A model generated the notes under the pieces. The model was not told the DNA's origin. It saw nothing but the letters and a program-made list of their open reading frames with translations, and did no database searches. A stretch of 64,000 nt of DNA from CAWJPY01 sp963844865. Lineage in GTDB: Bacteria > Acidobacteriota > Thermoanaerobaculia > Thermoanaerobaculales > Sulfomarinibacteraceae. Of the stretch, positions 22,886 through 31,982 are shown piece after piece. The stretch spans positions 77,739-141,738 of the forward strand of contig CAWJPY010000002.1 in assembly GCA_963844865.1 (NCBI GenBank). The letters run 5' to 3'. The translations under genes and the position numbers were made by a program. How positions within the stretch are numbered: position 1 is the first letter of the stretch; every line of letters begins with the position of its first letter.

Positions 22886-23758
22886 CTATCTCTCGAGCAA
22901 GGGTGAGGAGTTGGACCCGTGAATCGCCACGTGGCACACGGTGCACTCCCGGAACCGTGGATCGAGGAGGTTGTGGAATGCCGGTGGCTGCGAGCCCAGG
23001 GTGGCTCCCTCGATGGGGCTGTGGCACTCCAGGCAGAGCTGATCGACGCGCGCGCGGACGAGCGCGTGGGGGTTCGTCGAGCCGTGGGGCTGGTGGCACT
23101 CCAGACAGTCGCCGACGACGTTGTCCACGTGGGGGAAGGCGAAGGGCCCGCGTTTGTCGGCGTGGCAGGAGAAGCACACCGGCTCGCCAGAGTCGTCCAC
23201 CTTGAGGCTGCGTTCACCGGTGCCGGCGTGGGGGTTGTGACAGGACACGCAGTCCAACCCGGCGCGCCCGAGCCGGTGGCCGAAGGGGCGCTGGAAGTCC
23301 CGCGCCTGGGGCTCATGACAGCTCGCGCACAGCTCGTCGGGAGGTTGCCGCAACAGGGGCATGGGCCCCGGTTTGGACGGGTGGATATTGTGGCAGGTGA
23401 AGCACGACACGTCCGCACGAGAGTGGGCCTCACCGCTGGAGAATGCGTTGTGCACCATGCTCGCGTGACAGCCCAGGCAGAGCTGCTCGCCGCTGTGCCC
23501 GCTCGGCACCGAGATCAGGCTCGGGTCTCCGCCCTCGTCCATGTGCTTCTGGCCGTTGCCATGGCACGTGGTGCAGTCCGGTGCGTCCGGCCTGGCCAGG
23601 GCGTGAGGTGTCTGCTGGAAGGCCGGCACCAGGGTGTCGTGGCAGACCGCGCAGTCGGCGGCGACGCCGGTCGGTTCCGCGGCGGCCGCGGGCATGGTCG
23701 TCACGGGGAGCACAGCGAGCAGTGCGCCAACGCTCAGCAAGTGGATCAACTGTCTCAT
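22886..23758 (-). CDS. mtrA: MtrA/DmsE-type periplasmic decaheme c-type cytochrome
   Basis: A periplasmic electron carrier that inserts into the MtrB barrel and hands electrons to the outer-surface cytochrome. The 290-residue protein has a Sec signal peptide (MRQLIHLLSVGALLAVLPVT, then AAAAEP) and exactly ten CxxCH motifs: CAVCH, CTTCH, CLGCH, CFTCH, CASCH, CVSCH, CFSCH, CLECH, CLECH and CTVCH. Histidines suited as distal ligands lie between them. The HNIHPSKPGPMPLL and CLECHQPHGSTNP stretches are typical of MtrA/DmsE. The start is ATG 23758 with GGAAGGGG upstream; the longer in-frame form would bury the signal peptide. It lies 77 bases downstream of mtrC. It is slightly shorter than Shewanella MtrA (about 330). 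Confidence 0.93.
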   Translation of the reverse strand: MRQLIHLLSVGALLAVLPVTTMPAAAAEPTGVAADCAVCHDTLVPAFQQTPHALARPDAPDCTTCHGNGQKHMDEGGDPSLISVPSGHSGEQLCLGCHASMVHNAFSSGEAHSRADVSCFTCHNIHPSKPGPMPLLRQPPDELCASCHEPQARDFQRPFGHRLGRAGLDCVSCHNPHAGTGERSLKVDDSGEPVCFSCHADKRGPFAFPHVDNVVGDCLECHQPHGSTNPHALVRARVDQLCLECHSPIEGATLGSQPPAFHNLLDPRFRECTVCHVAIHGSNSSPLLER

Positions 23759-23835
23759 CCCCTTCCTACCTTTCACGATCCACCGCGGCCCCGACACCGG
23801 TGGGGTGCGGGGCCGCGGATCAAGCTCAGCTCGCG

Positions 23836-25905
23836 TCACTCGGCGTGCACCGCGTCGACCGAGAACTCGCGGTCATTACCGTGGCAGGCGGCGCATGCCT
23901 CTCCGAACGGCGTGGTGTTGGAGTACGCGTGGGCGGCCGCCGCCACGCTCGAGTGGCACGCCTCGCAGGCCGCCGAGTTGGGCGGGACCGGCGAGTAGTA
24001 GTTCCGGGGCGCGTCGGTCGGCAGCGCGTCCGAAGGCACCGGCACGGTGTAGGTCTCGTCCACGTGGCAGGTGGCGCAGTCGTTCAGGAGTCCCGGGAAC
24101 CCCACGTCGTTGTAGTTGTTCACGCTGCCGTGGTACCCGTACACGGTGTAGTTCACGTCCAGGCCGGAGCCGCGATGGATACGGTGGATCATCCACTTGA
24201 AGTGGATGGAGGCTGGTGGATTGTCCTCGGCCGGCCGCTGGCTCTCGTCGGTGGCGAGCGGATTGTGGCAGATCAGGCACTCCTCCACGTTCTTACGCTG
24301 ACCACCGTGCAGGGCGAGCTCCTTGTGGCAGACGTTGCACTTGTCCAGGGCCACCACGGTGCGCCGCGGCACCGGCTCGGGGTCGGTGACCGCCGCGTAG
24401 TAGATGGGGTTGAAGGCAGCCTCGCGGACCTCCTGCTCGTCGTCGGTGCCCGGGTAGAGGGTGACGAAGCGGTAGGCGTCGGCGCTGAACGCCCAGGTGC
24501 CCACGGCGGTGTCGGGGATCGGCTCCGAGAAGGTGTACATGTAGACGTCACCGGACACCACGGCGTCGGTGGCGCTCTCGCTGAGCTCCTGCTCGTAGTC
24601 GGTCGTGGGCCCACCCATGATGAGGCTCAACCTGTCCAGAGAGGACGGCAGCACCGGGGTCCCGTCGTTGTTGGTGAGGCGGAAGATCACGGTGGGGTGC
24701 GCGCCCGGGGCGGTGTCGGTGACCTCGTCGATGGTCATGTTCAGGCCCGCGAGCTGCTTCGACTGGGTGGGAACGGTGTGGGCGCCGACGATGGAGGGGT
24801 CGAACTCGGCGCCGCTGTCCGGCATGTGGCAGCGCGAGCAGTACTGATCGCTCTCCTGGGCGACGCCGTGGTGCCCCTCGCCGGTCATGAAGTCCACGTT
24901 GTCATGACATGAGCCGCAGGCCGCCCGGTTCGGGTCGGTGTACCAGATGTAGCCCTGGGGGGCGTCCTCGGCGTGGCAGGTCGTGCAGTTGCGGATGTCC
25001 TGAGGGAAGACCACGTCCGAGTAGTCATGGACCGACTGTCGGTAGCCGATGATCTCATACGGGGTGCCGGCCTGTACGCTGGGCAGATCGGCGCCGCGGT
25101 GGATCTTGTGGATCATGACCTTGAAGTCCACGGTGTTGCCGGTGTCCGGGTCGAAGGTCTGGGCGTTGTGGCACAGCACGCAGAGCTTGACGTCCTGGCG
25201 CACCCCGCCGTGGGCCTCGAGCTGGTTGTGGCAGGCGTTGCAGCTCGACTGCAGGAGCGCTCCCCAGCTGTCGGTCACCTCCGAACCGTCGGGCACGAAG
25301 TCCGGCTCCACGTTCGCGTAGTAGACGAGCGGCTCGTCGATCCCCGGCAGGTCGGCGATCTCGCGCTCCGCGTAGATGCCCAGGGTCGTGGTCACCGACG
25401 TCGGATAGTCCGCGGGCAGCTCGGTCCCGAAGCGGTAGCGCAGCTTGCCGAGGCCGAGATCGGTGTAGGTGCCGCCGGAGTCGGCCGACGCCTGGTCGGC
25501 GGTCACGCCGGTGATGGGGCTGGTCTGCGGGCGCTTGGTGTAGGCGTGGTAGTTGACGTTGTCCGCGTCGTACCAGGCCAGGATGAAGCTGAAGCTGATC
25601 TCACCGGGGGTCTGGACCCCGGCCCGGTCCAGGGGCTGACCGAAGTCGTCGACGTAGCTCAGCTCGACCACCGGGTGACGGTCGGCGGGGATGGTGATGC
25701 TGTCCACGGTGACGTCGAGGCCCGGCCGGATGAACTGGATCTGCTCACTGGTCAGGTAGTACTCTTTCTGACTCTTGGAGTAGACCTGAGTCGGGTCGAC
25801 TCCCGGGTCGGCCGCGACCCTCCCGGTGGGCAGGCGCACCGCCATGGGCACCGCCGCGACCCCGGCCGTGGCCAATACTAGCAAGCTGCGGGTGATCGAG
25901 ATCAT
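23836..25905 (-). CDS. mtrC: OmcA/MtrC-family decaheme surface cytochrome
   Basis: The terminal, cell-surface electron donor of the conduit, expected to reduce minerals, electrodes, shuttles or partner cells. The 689-residue protein has ten CxxCH motifs in two pentaheme groups: CNACH, CVLCH, CTTCH, CGSCH and CSRCH, then CNVCH, CLICH, CATCH, CEACH and CAACH. A beta-domain precedes each group, the classic four-domain layout of OmcA/MtrC. Repeated KWMIHRIHRG / KVMIHKIHRG stretches follow the second CxxCH of each group, as in the family. The N-terminus is a Sec signal (MISITRSLLVLATAGVAAVP) without a lipobox cysteine, unlike Shewanella MtrC. GGAAGGAGG precedes ATG 25905. First gene of the operon. 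Confidence 0.94.
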   Translation of the reverse strand: MISITRSLLVLATAGVAAVPMAVRLPTGRVAADPGVDPTQVYSKSQKEYYLTSEQIQFIRPGLDVTVDSITIPADRHPVVELSYVDDFGQPLDRAGVQTPGEISFSFILAWYDADNVNYHAYTKRPQTSPITGVTADQASADSGGTYTDLGLGKLRYRFGTELPADYPTSVTTTLGIYAEREIADLPGIDEPLVYYANVEPDFVPDGSEVTDSWGALLQSSCNACHNQLEAHGGVRQDVKLCVLCHNAQTFDPDTGNTVDFKVMIHKIHRGADLPSVQAGTPYEIIGYRQSVHDYSDVVFPQDIRNCTTCHAEDAPQGYIWYTDPNRAACGSCHDNVDFMTGEGHHGVAQESDQYCSRCHMPDSGAEFDPSIVGAHTVPTQSKQLAGLNMTIDEVTDTAPGAHPTVIFRLTNNDGTPVLPSSLDRLSLIMGGPTTDYEQELSESATDAVVSGDVYMYTFSEPIPDTAVGTWAFSADAYRFVTLYPGTDDEQEVREAAFNPIYYAAVTDPEPVPRRTVVALDKCNVCHKELALHGGQRKNVEECLICHNPLATDESQRPAEDNPPASIHFKWMIHRIHRGSGLDVNYTVYGYHGSVNNYNDVGFPGLLNDCATCHVDETYTVPVPSDALPTDAPRNYYSPVPPNSAACEACHSSVAAAAHAYSNTTPFGEACAACHGNDREFSVDAVHAE

Positions 25906-26407
25906 GTTCCAACCTCCTTCCCTCGTGGGGGATAAATCTCTGCGTTGACGGCAATTGAAAGACCGTCGCCAGGCCTCGCCGGCGGTGTGGGAACGTGCGG
26001 GCGACTCACCTTCGGCCCACCTCCGGCACCCTTACGGCGGACGGCGCCGGTCGGGGCGGCGGCCGCATGGACGACGCCTCGCAGCGGCATCCGCCGCCGT
26101 GCAACGGGATCGGTGATGACATTCACCTCCCGCAGTGCCGGGGGGCTCGGCTCCAGTCTCATAACCTACGCAACTCGGACACACGATGCAGGATTCCTCT
26201 GCAAATGTCAACTCACTTGCTCAAACTCACAAATAGCAGACAAATGAGGGGGTTTGCATGATGCGGCGAGGTGCTGATGACGGCACTTTCACGGCGATCG
26301 AGCGGCAGATCGATGCCCTGGATCGAGCTCGTAATTGAGACTGTTTATCTCTCGGACACCGGTAGGGGTTACCCCGATGACCTGCGGTGATCGGGGGTTG
26401 CAGGGAT
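25906..26407. promoter_or_regulatory. Divergent upstream region, mtrCAB / GH13 gene
   Basis: About 500 bases without a gene. The half near mtrC is GC-rich. A more AT-rich island at about 26,160-26,360 probably holds promoters for both directions. On the minus strand TTGACA (26,207-26,212) is a good -35 candidate, but no convincing -10 sits at normal spacing. The long leader of mtrC (over 250 bases if that box is used) could carry regulation; I looked for a cyclic-di-GMP riboswitch core and did not find one. Confidence 0.35.
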
Positions 26408-29400
26408 ATGATCACTGCGATGCACACTCCTCCTGATGCCGGCGGCGGGGCCTGGCGCGAGTTTCACGTCGCGCGCTCGGCCCGCGACTTCTACGCTTTC
26501 GAGCACTGGCTCTTTTCGTCCAACGGCAACGTGGTCTTCGCGGACTTCCACGCCGCCCGGGTGTTCGCTCACCGGATGAACGTCCGCCGTGACGTGGTGC
26601 GCTTCCCGGAGCGGGCCGTGGCCGCCGGCGAGCTCAACGCCATGGGCTTGATCGACGAGGTGCTCCACCTGCTCCTGGCCCACTACCGACGGAGCAACCC
26701 CGGCGTCCTCGCGGAGGCACTGACCGCGGTCCAGACGCGGCTCGGCAAGGACGCAGTCGACGCAATGCTGGCCGCCTTCTGCGACCGTTTCCCGCCCCTG
26801 GCCGTGTACCGTGGTGAGCTGACGGCGGCGGAGTATCTGGCGGGTTCCACGGATGGCGAGCCCCACCGCGAGGCCGCCCTCGAGGAGCTGCTGCTGCTGT
26901 GGCTGGCCAACGCCAACCCGGCCTTCGCACCTTTCCGGGAGCTGTTCGACGACGACCACCTCCGCCGGGCGACCGCCTACATGCAGGGGATCGAGGTCCT
27001 GGAGGAGTTCTTCGCTTCCCGACCTCCAGTCGCGGGCAGCGGCCGAAGCGTTTTCGACGAGCTCCAGGAGCCCATGCGCGCCTCGCCGCACTCCTTGGAC
27101 GGGCAGCTCGACTTCATCCGCAGGGCGTGGGCGGCGTGGCTGGGGAGCGCGGTCTACCGCCTGCTCCAGAGCCTCGACTTCCTGACGGAGGAGCGCCGCC
27201 AGTTCGGCGGCTTCGCCCCTGGGCGGGTGGAGGTGCCGAGCTTCGCGGGTCTCGAGGAGGAGACGAGGGCCTACTCGCCGGACCGGGACTGGATGCCCCG
27301 TCTCGTGCTGCTGGCGAAGAACGCCTACGTGTGGCTGGACCAGCTGGGCAGGCGGTACGGCTGCCGGGTGACGACGCTCCGCGACATCCCGGACGAGGAG
27401 CTGGACCGGCTCGCCGGCTGGGGCATCAGTGGGCTGTGGCTGATCGGCGTGTGGGAGCGCAGCCGGGCGTCTGAGCGGATCAAGCGCATGATGGGCGACG
27501 AGGAGGCCGTGGCCTCGGCGTACTCCCTGCTGGACTATCGCGTCGCCGACGACCTCGGCGGTGAGGAGGCCTACCTCGACCTGAAGGAGCGCGCCTGGAA
27601 ACGCGGCATCCGGCTGTCCACGGACATGGTGCCCAACCACGTGGGCATCGACTCCCGGTGGGTGATCGAGCACCCTGACTGGTTCATCGGCCTCGACCGC
27701 TCGCCGTTCCCCTCGTACTCCTTCACCGGCCCGGACCTCTGCGAGGACGAACGGGTGGGGGTGCACATCGAGGATCACTACTGGAGCCGCTCCGACGCCG
27801 CGGTGGTGTTCCGGCGCGCCGACCACTGGACGGGCTCGGAGCGCTTCATCTACCACGGCAACGACGGCACCTCCATGCCGTGGAACGACACCGCGCAGCT
27901 CGACTACCTCAACCCCGAGGTGCGCGAGGCGGTGATCCAGACCATCCTCCACGTGGCCAGGCTGTCCCCCATCATCCGCTTCGACGCGGCCATGACCCTG
28001 ACCAAGCGGCACTACCGACGGCTGTGGTTCCCCGAACCGGGAAGCGGTGGTGACATCCCGTCGCGGGCCGAGTACGGCATGACGAAGGGCCAGTTCGACG
28101 CCGCCATGCCGAAGGAGTTCTGGCGCGAGGTCGTGGACCGGGTGGCCGCCGAGGCGCCGGACACCCTGCTGCTGGCGGAGGCGTTCTGGCTGCTGGAAGG
28201 GTACTTCGTACGCACCCTGGGCATGCACCGGGTGTACAACTCGGCGTTCATGAACATGCTCCGCGACGAGCGCAACGCCGACTACCGGCAGCTCATCAAG
28301 AGCACTCTGGAGTTCGACCCGGAGATTTTGAAACGCTACGTCAACTTCATGTCGAACCCGGACGAGCGCACCGCCGTCGACCAGTTCGGGTCCGGTGACA
28401 AGTACTTCGGGATCGCCACCCTGATGAGCACCCTGCCCGGCCTGCCCATGTTCGGGCACGGCCAGGTGGAGGGCTTTGCCGAGAAGTACGGGATGGAGTT
28501 CCGGCGGCCCCGCTGGGACGAGCGGCCGGACGAGGGGCTCATCGAGCGGCACCGCCGCCAGATCTTCCCGCTCCTGCACCGGCGATGGATCTTCGCCGAG
28601 GTGGAGAACTTCCTGCTCTACGACCTGTACACGGACAGCGGTGCCGTGGACGAGAACGTGTTCGCGTACTCCAATCTCGTGGACGGCCAGCGCTCCCTGG
28701 TGATCTACCACAACCGGTACGCGGAGACGCGTGGCTGGATCCGGACCTCGGCCGCGGTGGTGGATCGCGACGGCGGCGGGCTGATCCAGCGCACCCTGGC
28801 CGAGGCCCTGGAGATCCCCACCGGCGGCGACGACTACCTGATCGTCCGTGACGCGGCCTCCGCCCTGGAGCACATCTACCCCTGCCAGGACCTGGTCCGG
28901 CAAGGCCTGTACCTGGAGCTCGGGGCCTACGCCCTGCACGTCTTCGTCGACTTTCGGCAGGTCACGGACGACGCCAGCCAGCAGTACCGTCGACTCGCCG
29001 GCCTCCTCGGCGGACGGGGCGTTCCCAGCATCGAGGACGCCGCGGCGCAGCTCCTCCTGGAGCCGGTGCTGGAGCCCTTCCGCAGGCTGGTGGCCGCGCC
29101 ACATCTCCGGACCCTGCTGGCCGCCCGCGCCGGGGGCGATGTCGGTGCCGAGGGGCGGGCCGCGATCCTGGACGAGATGGCCCCGGTGCTCGAGGACCTC
29201 TTGGCGGCGGTCCGCCAACGCCTGGGGGGCGACGGTCGTCCCCTCGAGGTCGCGCAGGCGGTGCGTGCCGATCTGGAGCGGCTGCTCGACCTGTCGGCGA
29301 TGCCCGATGGCGTGGCCGGTGAGCAGGCCGCAGACGTCGTCCGCCGTCTTCTCGACGAGCTCGAAGAGGATCCGGCGTGGTGGCCGAGCGCCGTGGCCTG

Positions 29401-29962
29401 GGTGCTGGTGCGCCGCCTGGGCGCGATCGCGGACAGCGATGAGATCGATCGCGCCCGCAGTCTGTTCGACGGGTGGTTCCTGTCCAGGATCCTGCGCGAG
29501 GAGCTGGGGGGACTGGGGCTCGACGGGGAGGCGGCGCAGCGCGCGGTGGCCGGTGTGAAGGTGCTCATGGCGGCATCAGGGTGGCACCACGTCGAGGGGA
29601 CCCCGGCGATGCACCTGCGCCGCGTCCTCGAGGAGCTGCTCACCGACCCCGCGACCCGCACTTTTCTCGGCGTCAACCGCTACCGCGGAGTGCTCTGGTT
29701 CAGCCAGGAGACGTTCGGCGGCTTGCTCTCCCTGCTCCTGCTCGAAGCGGTCATGGACGCCGGCGCCGACGAAGAGGCCCTGGTCCAGGCGGACGAGCTG
29801 CGCCGGGCGCTGGCCGCGGCGGAGGAGGCTTCCGGCTACCGGGTGGCGGATCTGCTCGACGCCGTCAGCGGGGAGGCGGGGGCGGCCGCTCCCTCGAGCC
29901 CTCGGTCGGACCGCGACGAGGGCAGTGGCGATCGTGACGAGGGCAGTGACGAGCGTATGTGA
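26408..29962 (+). CDS. Very large GH13-type alpha-amylase-family protein with long helical extensions
   Basis: A 1,184-residue protein, about twice the usual size. A TIM-barrel-type GH13 core lies roughly at residues 340-800: region I DMVPNHVG (about 405), region II IRFDAAMTL with the nucleophile Asp (about 524), region III LLLAEAFW with the acid/base Glu (about 590), and region IV NFMSNPDE (about 650), where the usual NHD is NPD. The first 330 residues and the last 350 are mostly helical and unfamiliar. There is no signal peptide, so it probably acts in the cytoplasm, on glycogen-like or alpha-glucan substrates, or as a transferase. The C-terminal tail (SDRDEGSGDRDEGSDE) is encoded by a short DNA repeat. 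ATG 26408 is chosen; ATG 26420 is possible. No frameshift is seen over 3.5 kb. Confidence 0.8.
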   Translation: MITAMHTPPDAGGGAWREFHVARSARDFYAFEHWLFSSNGNVVFADFHAARVFAHRMNVRRDVVRFPERAVAAGELNAMGLIDEVLHLLLAHYRRSNPGVLAEALTAVQTRLGKDAVDAMLAAFCDRFPPLAVYRGELTAAEYLAGSTDGEPHREAALEELLLLWLANANPAFAPFRELFDDDHLRRATAYMQGIEVLEEFFASRPPVAGSGRSVFDELQEPMRASPHSLDGQLDFIRRAWAAWLGSAVYRLLQSLDFLTEERRQFGGFAPGRVEVPSFAGLEEETRAYSPDRDWMPRLVLLAKNAYVWLDQLGRRYGCRVTTLRDIPDEELDRLAGWGISGLWLIGVWERSRASERIKRMMGDEEAVASAYSLLDYRVADDLGGEEAYLDLKERAWKRGIRLSTDMVPNHVGIDSRWVIEHPDWFIGLDRSPFPSYSFTGPDLCEDERVGVHIEDHYWSRSDAAVVFRRADHWTGSERFIYHGNDGTSMPWNDTAQLDYLNPEVREAVIQTILHVARLSPIIRFDAAMTLTKRHYRRLWFPEPGSGGDIPSRAEYGMTKGQFDAAMPKEFWREVVDRVAAEAPDTLLLAEAFWLLEGYFVRTLGMHRVYNSAFMNMLRDERNADYRQLIKSTLEFDPEILKRYVNFMSNPDERTAVDQFGSGDKYFGIATLMSTLPGLPMFGHGQVEGFAEKYGMEFRRPRWDERPDEGLIERHRRQIFPLLHRRWIFAEVENFLLYDLYTDSGAVDENVFAYSNLVDGQRSLVIYHNRYAETRGWIRTSAAVVDRDGGGLIQRTLAEALEIPTGGDDYLIVRDAASALEHIYPCQDLVRQGLYLELGAYALHVFVDFRQVTDDASQQYRRLAGLLGGRGVPSIEDAAAQLLLEPVLEPFRRLVAAPHLRTLLAARAGGDVGAEGRAAILDEMAPVLEDLLAAVRQRLGGDGRPLEVAQAVRADLERLLDLSAMPDGVAGEQAADVVRRLLDELEEDPAWWPSAVAWVLVRRLGAIADSDEIDRARSLFDGWFLSRILREELGGLGLDGEAAQRAVAGVKVLMAASGWHHVEGTPAMHLRRVLEELLTDPATRTFLGVNRYRGVLWFSQETFGGLLSLLLLEAVMDAGADEEALVQADELRRALAAAEEASGYRVADLLDAVSGEAGAAAPSSPRSDRDEGSGDRDEGSDERM

Positions 29963-29981
29963 GCGTGGTACAACGACGTCC

Positions 29982-30962
29982 ATGGGGCTCGGTCGCTGGC
30001 TGCCTCCCGTTCTGCTCGTCGTGCTCTTCGGCGGCGTCGCGGCGGTGGATCTGTACCGTGCCGTCCAGGCGCCGGCCGCGGACGGTCCCACCGCGTTGCC
30101 CCTGACCGCTGCGCGGTTCCTCCCCGACGACTACGTGCTCGATCTTCGGCGGCAGCCCCGGCGCACGGCGTCGCTGGAGGCGACGGCGCAGGTGACGGCG
30201 GTGAGCGGCTGGGGCGACGCGGTGCCGGGTGGACGGTGGACCGACAAGGACCATGCCTCCCTCGTGGTGAACCTGCCGGTGGGTGGGCAGCAGGTGCTGT
30301 TCCTGGACTGCCGCGCGGACCACCGCCGCGGCCCTCCGCCCCGGCTCGCGCTGACCGTCAACGGCACGGCCCTCCCACCCCTCGAGGTGAGAGGAGGGTT
30401 CGTGGTCCTGCGCCGCACCCTCGCTCCCGGTGTCCTCCGCGCCGGGGACAACCGCATCGAGCTGGCGCTGCGCTCGGGACGTGACGGTGGGCGGGCCGCT
30501 TCGGGCCGCGCCCTGCTGCTCCGCCGCCTGGCGATGGTCAAGGCCCCCGACAGCTCGTTCCCCGACGTCCTCCGCCGGCCGCGAGTGCGGCTGGACAAGG
30601 ACCACGGGCGGCTGCTGATCAGGGCGCCGGGCCGCCTGGTCCTGCCGTTCGACGTGCCGCGAGCGGGAAGCTCCCTCACCCTGCGCTACCGCTTCCGGAA
30701 CGGGGGTGCGGCGGGCGCGTGCAGGGCGGTCCTCGGCCGGACCTACGCGCGGCCCGAGGCCGTCGACATCATGGCCGAGGAGCCGCTCCGAGCGCGCCGC
30801 GGCGGCGCCGGCGTCCTCCACCTCTCCCTCGGCCATCACACGGGAGGCGCGGTGCTGTGGGTGCAGACCGACCGCGCCTCCGCCGCGGACGGAGTCGTGC
30901 TGCAGCGGCCCGTCCTCACTCCTCGGGGCGGTCAGGCTCCCGGTGCTTCGGCACGTAGCTGA
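29982..30962 (+). CDS. Membrane-anchored protein of unknown function
   Basis: I do not recognise this protein. It has 326 residues from ATG 29982: one N-terminal transmembrane segment (GLGRWLPPVLLVVLFGGVAAV), then an extracytoplasmic region of beta-strand character with paired modules (FLDCRADHRRG..., LALTVNGTALPPLEV) that recall carbohydrate-binding or sandwich folds. It starts 20 bases after the GH13 stop and may be co-transcribed. Its last 47 bases overlap the convergent gene on the other strand. Confidence 0.6.
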   Translation: MGLGRWLPPVLLVVLFGGVAAVDLYRAVQAPAADGPTALPLTAARFLPDDYVLDLRRQPRRTASLEATAQVTAVSGWGDAVPGGRWTDKDHASLVVNLPVGGQQVLFLDCRADHRRGPPPRLALTVNGTALPPLEVRGGFVVLRRTLAPGVLRAGDNRIELALRSGRDGGRAASGRALLLRRLAMVKAPDSSFPDVLRRPRVRLDKDHGRLLIRAPGRLVLPFDVPRAGSSLTLRYRFRNGGAAGACRAVLGRTYARPEAVDIMAEEPLRARRGGAGVLHLSLGHHTGGAVLWVQTDRASAADGVVLQRPVLTPRGGQAPGASARS

Positions 30963-31773
30963 AGTAGGGCTTGGGCTCCCCGCCGTACTCGCCGACCTTG
31001 ATCACGAGGACCTGACCCGGCGGCATGATCTGCAGGCGGTGCTCCACGTCGGCGTCGAACTTGGTACGTTGGTAGCCGGCATAGGGGAGGTCGGCGCTCT
31101 CGAGGAAGCGCGTGAGGAGCTCACGGGCGTGGGGCGTCAGCTCGGTCTGATCCCTGACGGTCCGGAGGAGGGGCGTTTCCTCGCTGTCCTCGAGGACCAG
31201 ACGCTCGGTCCGGGAGACCGCGTTCGAAGGACGCGGCGGGGAGGGAACGCCGATCTCCTCCCGCCGCCCCGGCGCCGCGTGGTCTCGGGCGGCCGGCGGG
31301 TTCGCGACCTGTGCCGCGGCGGAGGCGGGGATCGCCTCCCCCGCGGGTCCGCCCTCGGCCTGTTGTCCGGCGAGGATGGCGGCGACGACATCGCGGATGC
31401 CGATCACGGCGCCACAGGCCTCCTCGAGATGCTGAAGCCCGCCCTCACCCACCGCGCCGGCGGTGCGGGCTGCAAACCAATCCCCGAGCTGGTCGAGGAA
31501 GACCGCCATCTTGTCGAGTCGTGCCACCTCGAACTCGGCGGCTGGCAGGGGCTCGACGGCATGGGCTGGGTCGTCGGTGGCGCGGGTCTTCGGCGTGGTC
31601 AGGTGAGGGTCGAGGGCGTGGGCGATCCTGGCCGCCGCCCGGTCGACGGTCACCAGCGCCGCCACGGCCGCCGGGGTGGTGTCCCACCCGGAGCGCTGAC
31701 GCAGGAAGCGCTCGATCCGCCCGAGGTTCTCGGCGGCCCGTTGCAGCTGGTCGCTCGTGAGCTCGGCTCCCAC
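30916..31773 (-). CDS. Hypothetical cytoplasmic protein
   Basis: I do not recognise this gene. From GTG 31773 (GGAGAGGG upstream) it encodes 285 residues. The first half is helical (LTSDQLQRAAENLGRIERFL), the middle is Ala/Pro-rich and probably disordered, and a conserved-looking C-terminal block ends with PYFSYVPKHREPDRPEE. A longer in-frame version to 32,001 would be Arg/Ser-rich and overlap pyrC. The 3' end overlaps the convergent gene by 47 bases. No signal peptide or membrane segment is seen. Confidence 0.5.
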   Translation of the reverse strand: MGAELTSDQLQRAAENLGRIERFLRQRSGWDTTPAAVAALVTVDRAAARIAHALDPHLTTPKTRATDDPAHAVEPLPAAEFEVARLDKMAVFLDQLGDWFAARTAGAVGEGGLQHLEEACGAVIGIRDVVAAILAGQQAEGGPAGEAIPASAAAQVANPPAARDHAAPGRREEIGVPSPPRPSNAVSRTERLVLEDSEETPLLRTVRDQTELTPHARELLTRFLESADLPYAGYQRTKFDADVEHRLQIMPPGQVLVIKVGEYGGEPKPYFSYVPKHREPDRPEE

Positions 31774-31982
31774 GTCCCTCTCCCGCGGCCCCTGTGGGGC
31801 CTGCGATCTCGACCGGGAGATCTGGAGGGTCCGTGCCTTCTGGAGACGACGGCGCGGTGCCGTCGCGAGGGGCGTCGCAGGGGATCCCTCGCCGCCCTCC
31901 TGCCTTCCTGTCGTACCGATAGGGTAGCAGCTTCCGAGTCGACGGGATGTGATGGATTCCTCTGTGCGATGATGGCCCCAGC

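Noticed and set aside
25906..26160. Cyclic-di-GMP or other riboswitch in the mtrC leader
   Set aside because: The conserved GEMM core and other aptamer motifs I know were not found; only GC-rich, partly self-complementary sequence is present.
26369..29218. A 949-codon open frame on the minus strand opposite the GH13 gene
   Set aside because: Its translation is rich in Arg, Gly, Val and His with no motif. The plus frame has the GH13 active-site blocks.
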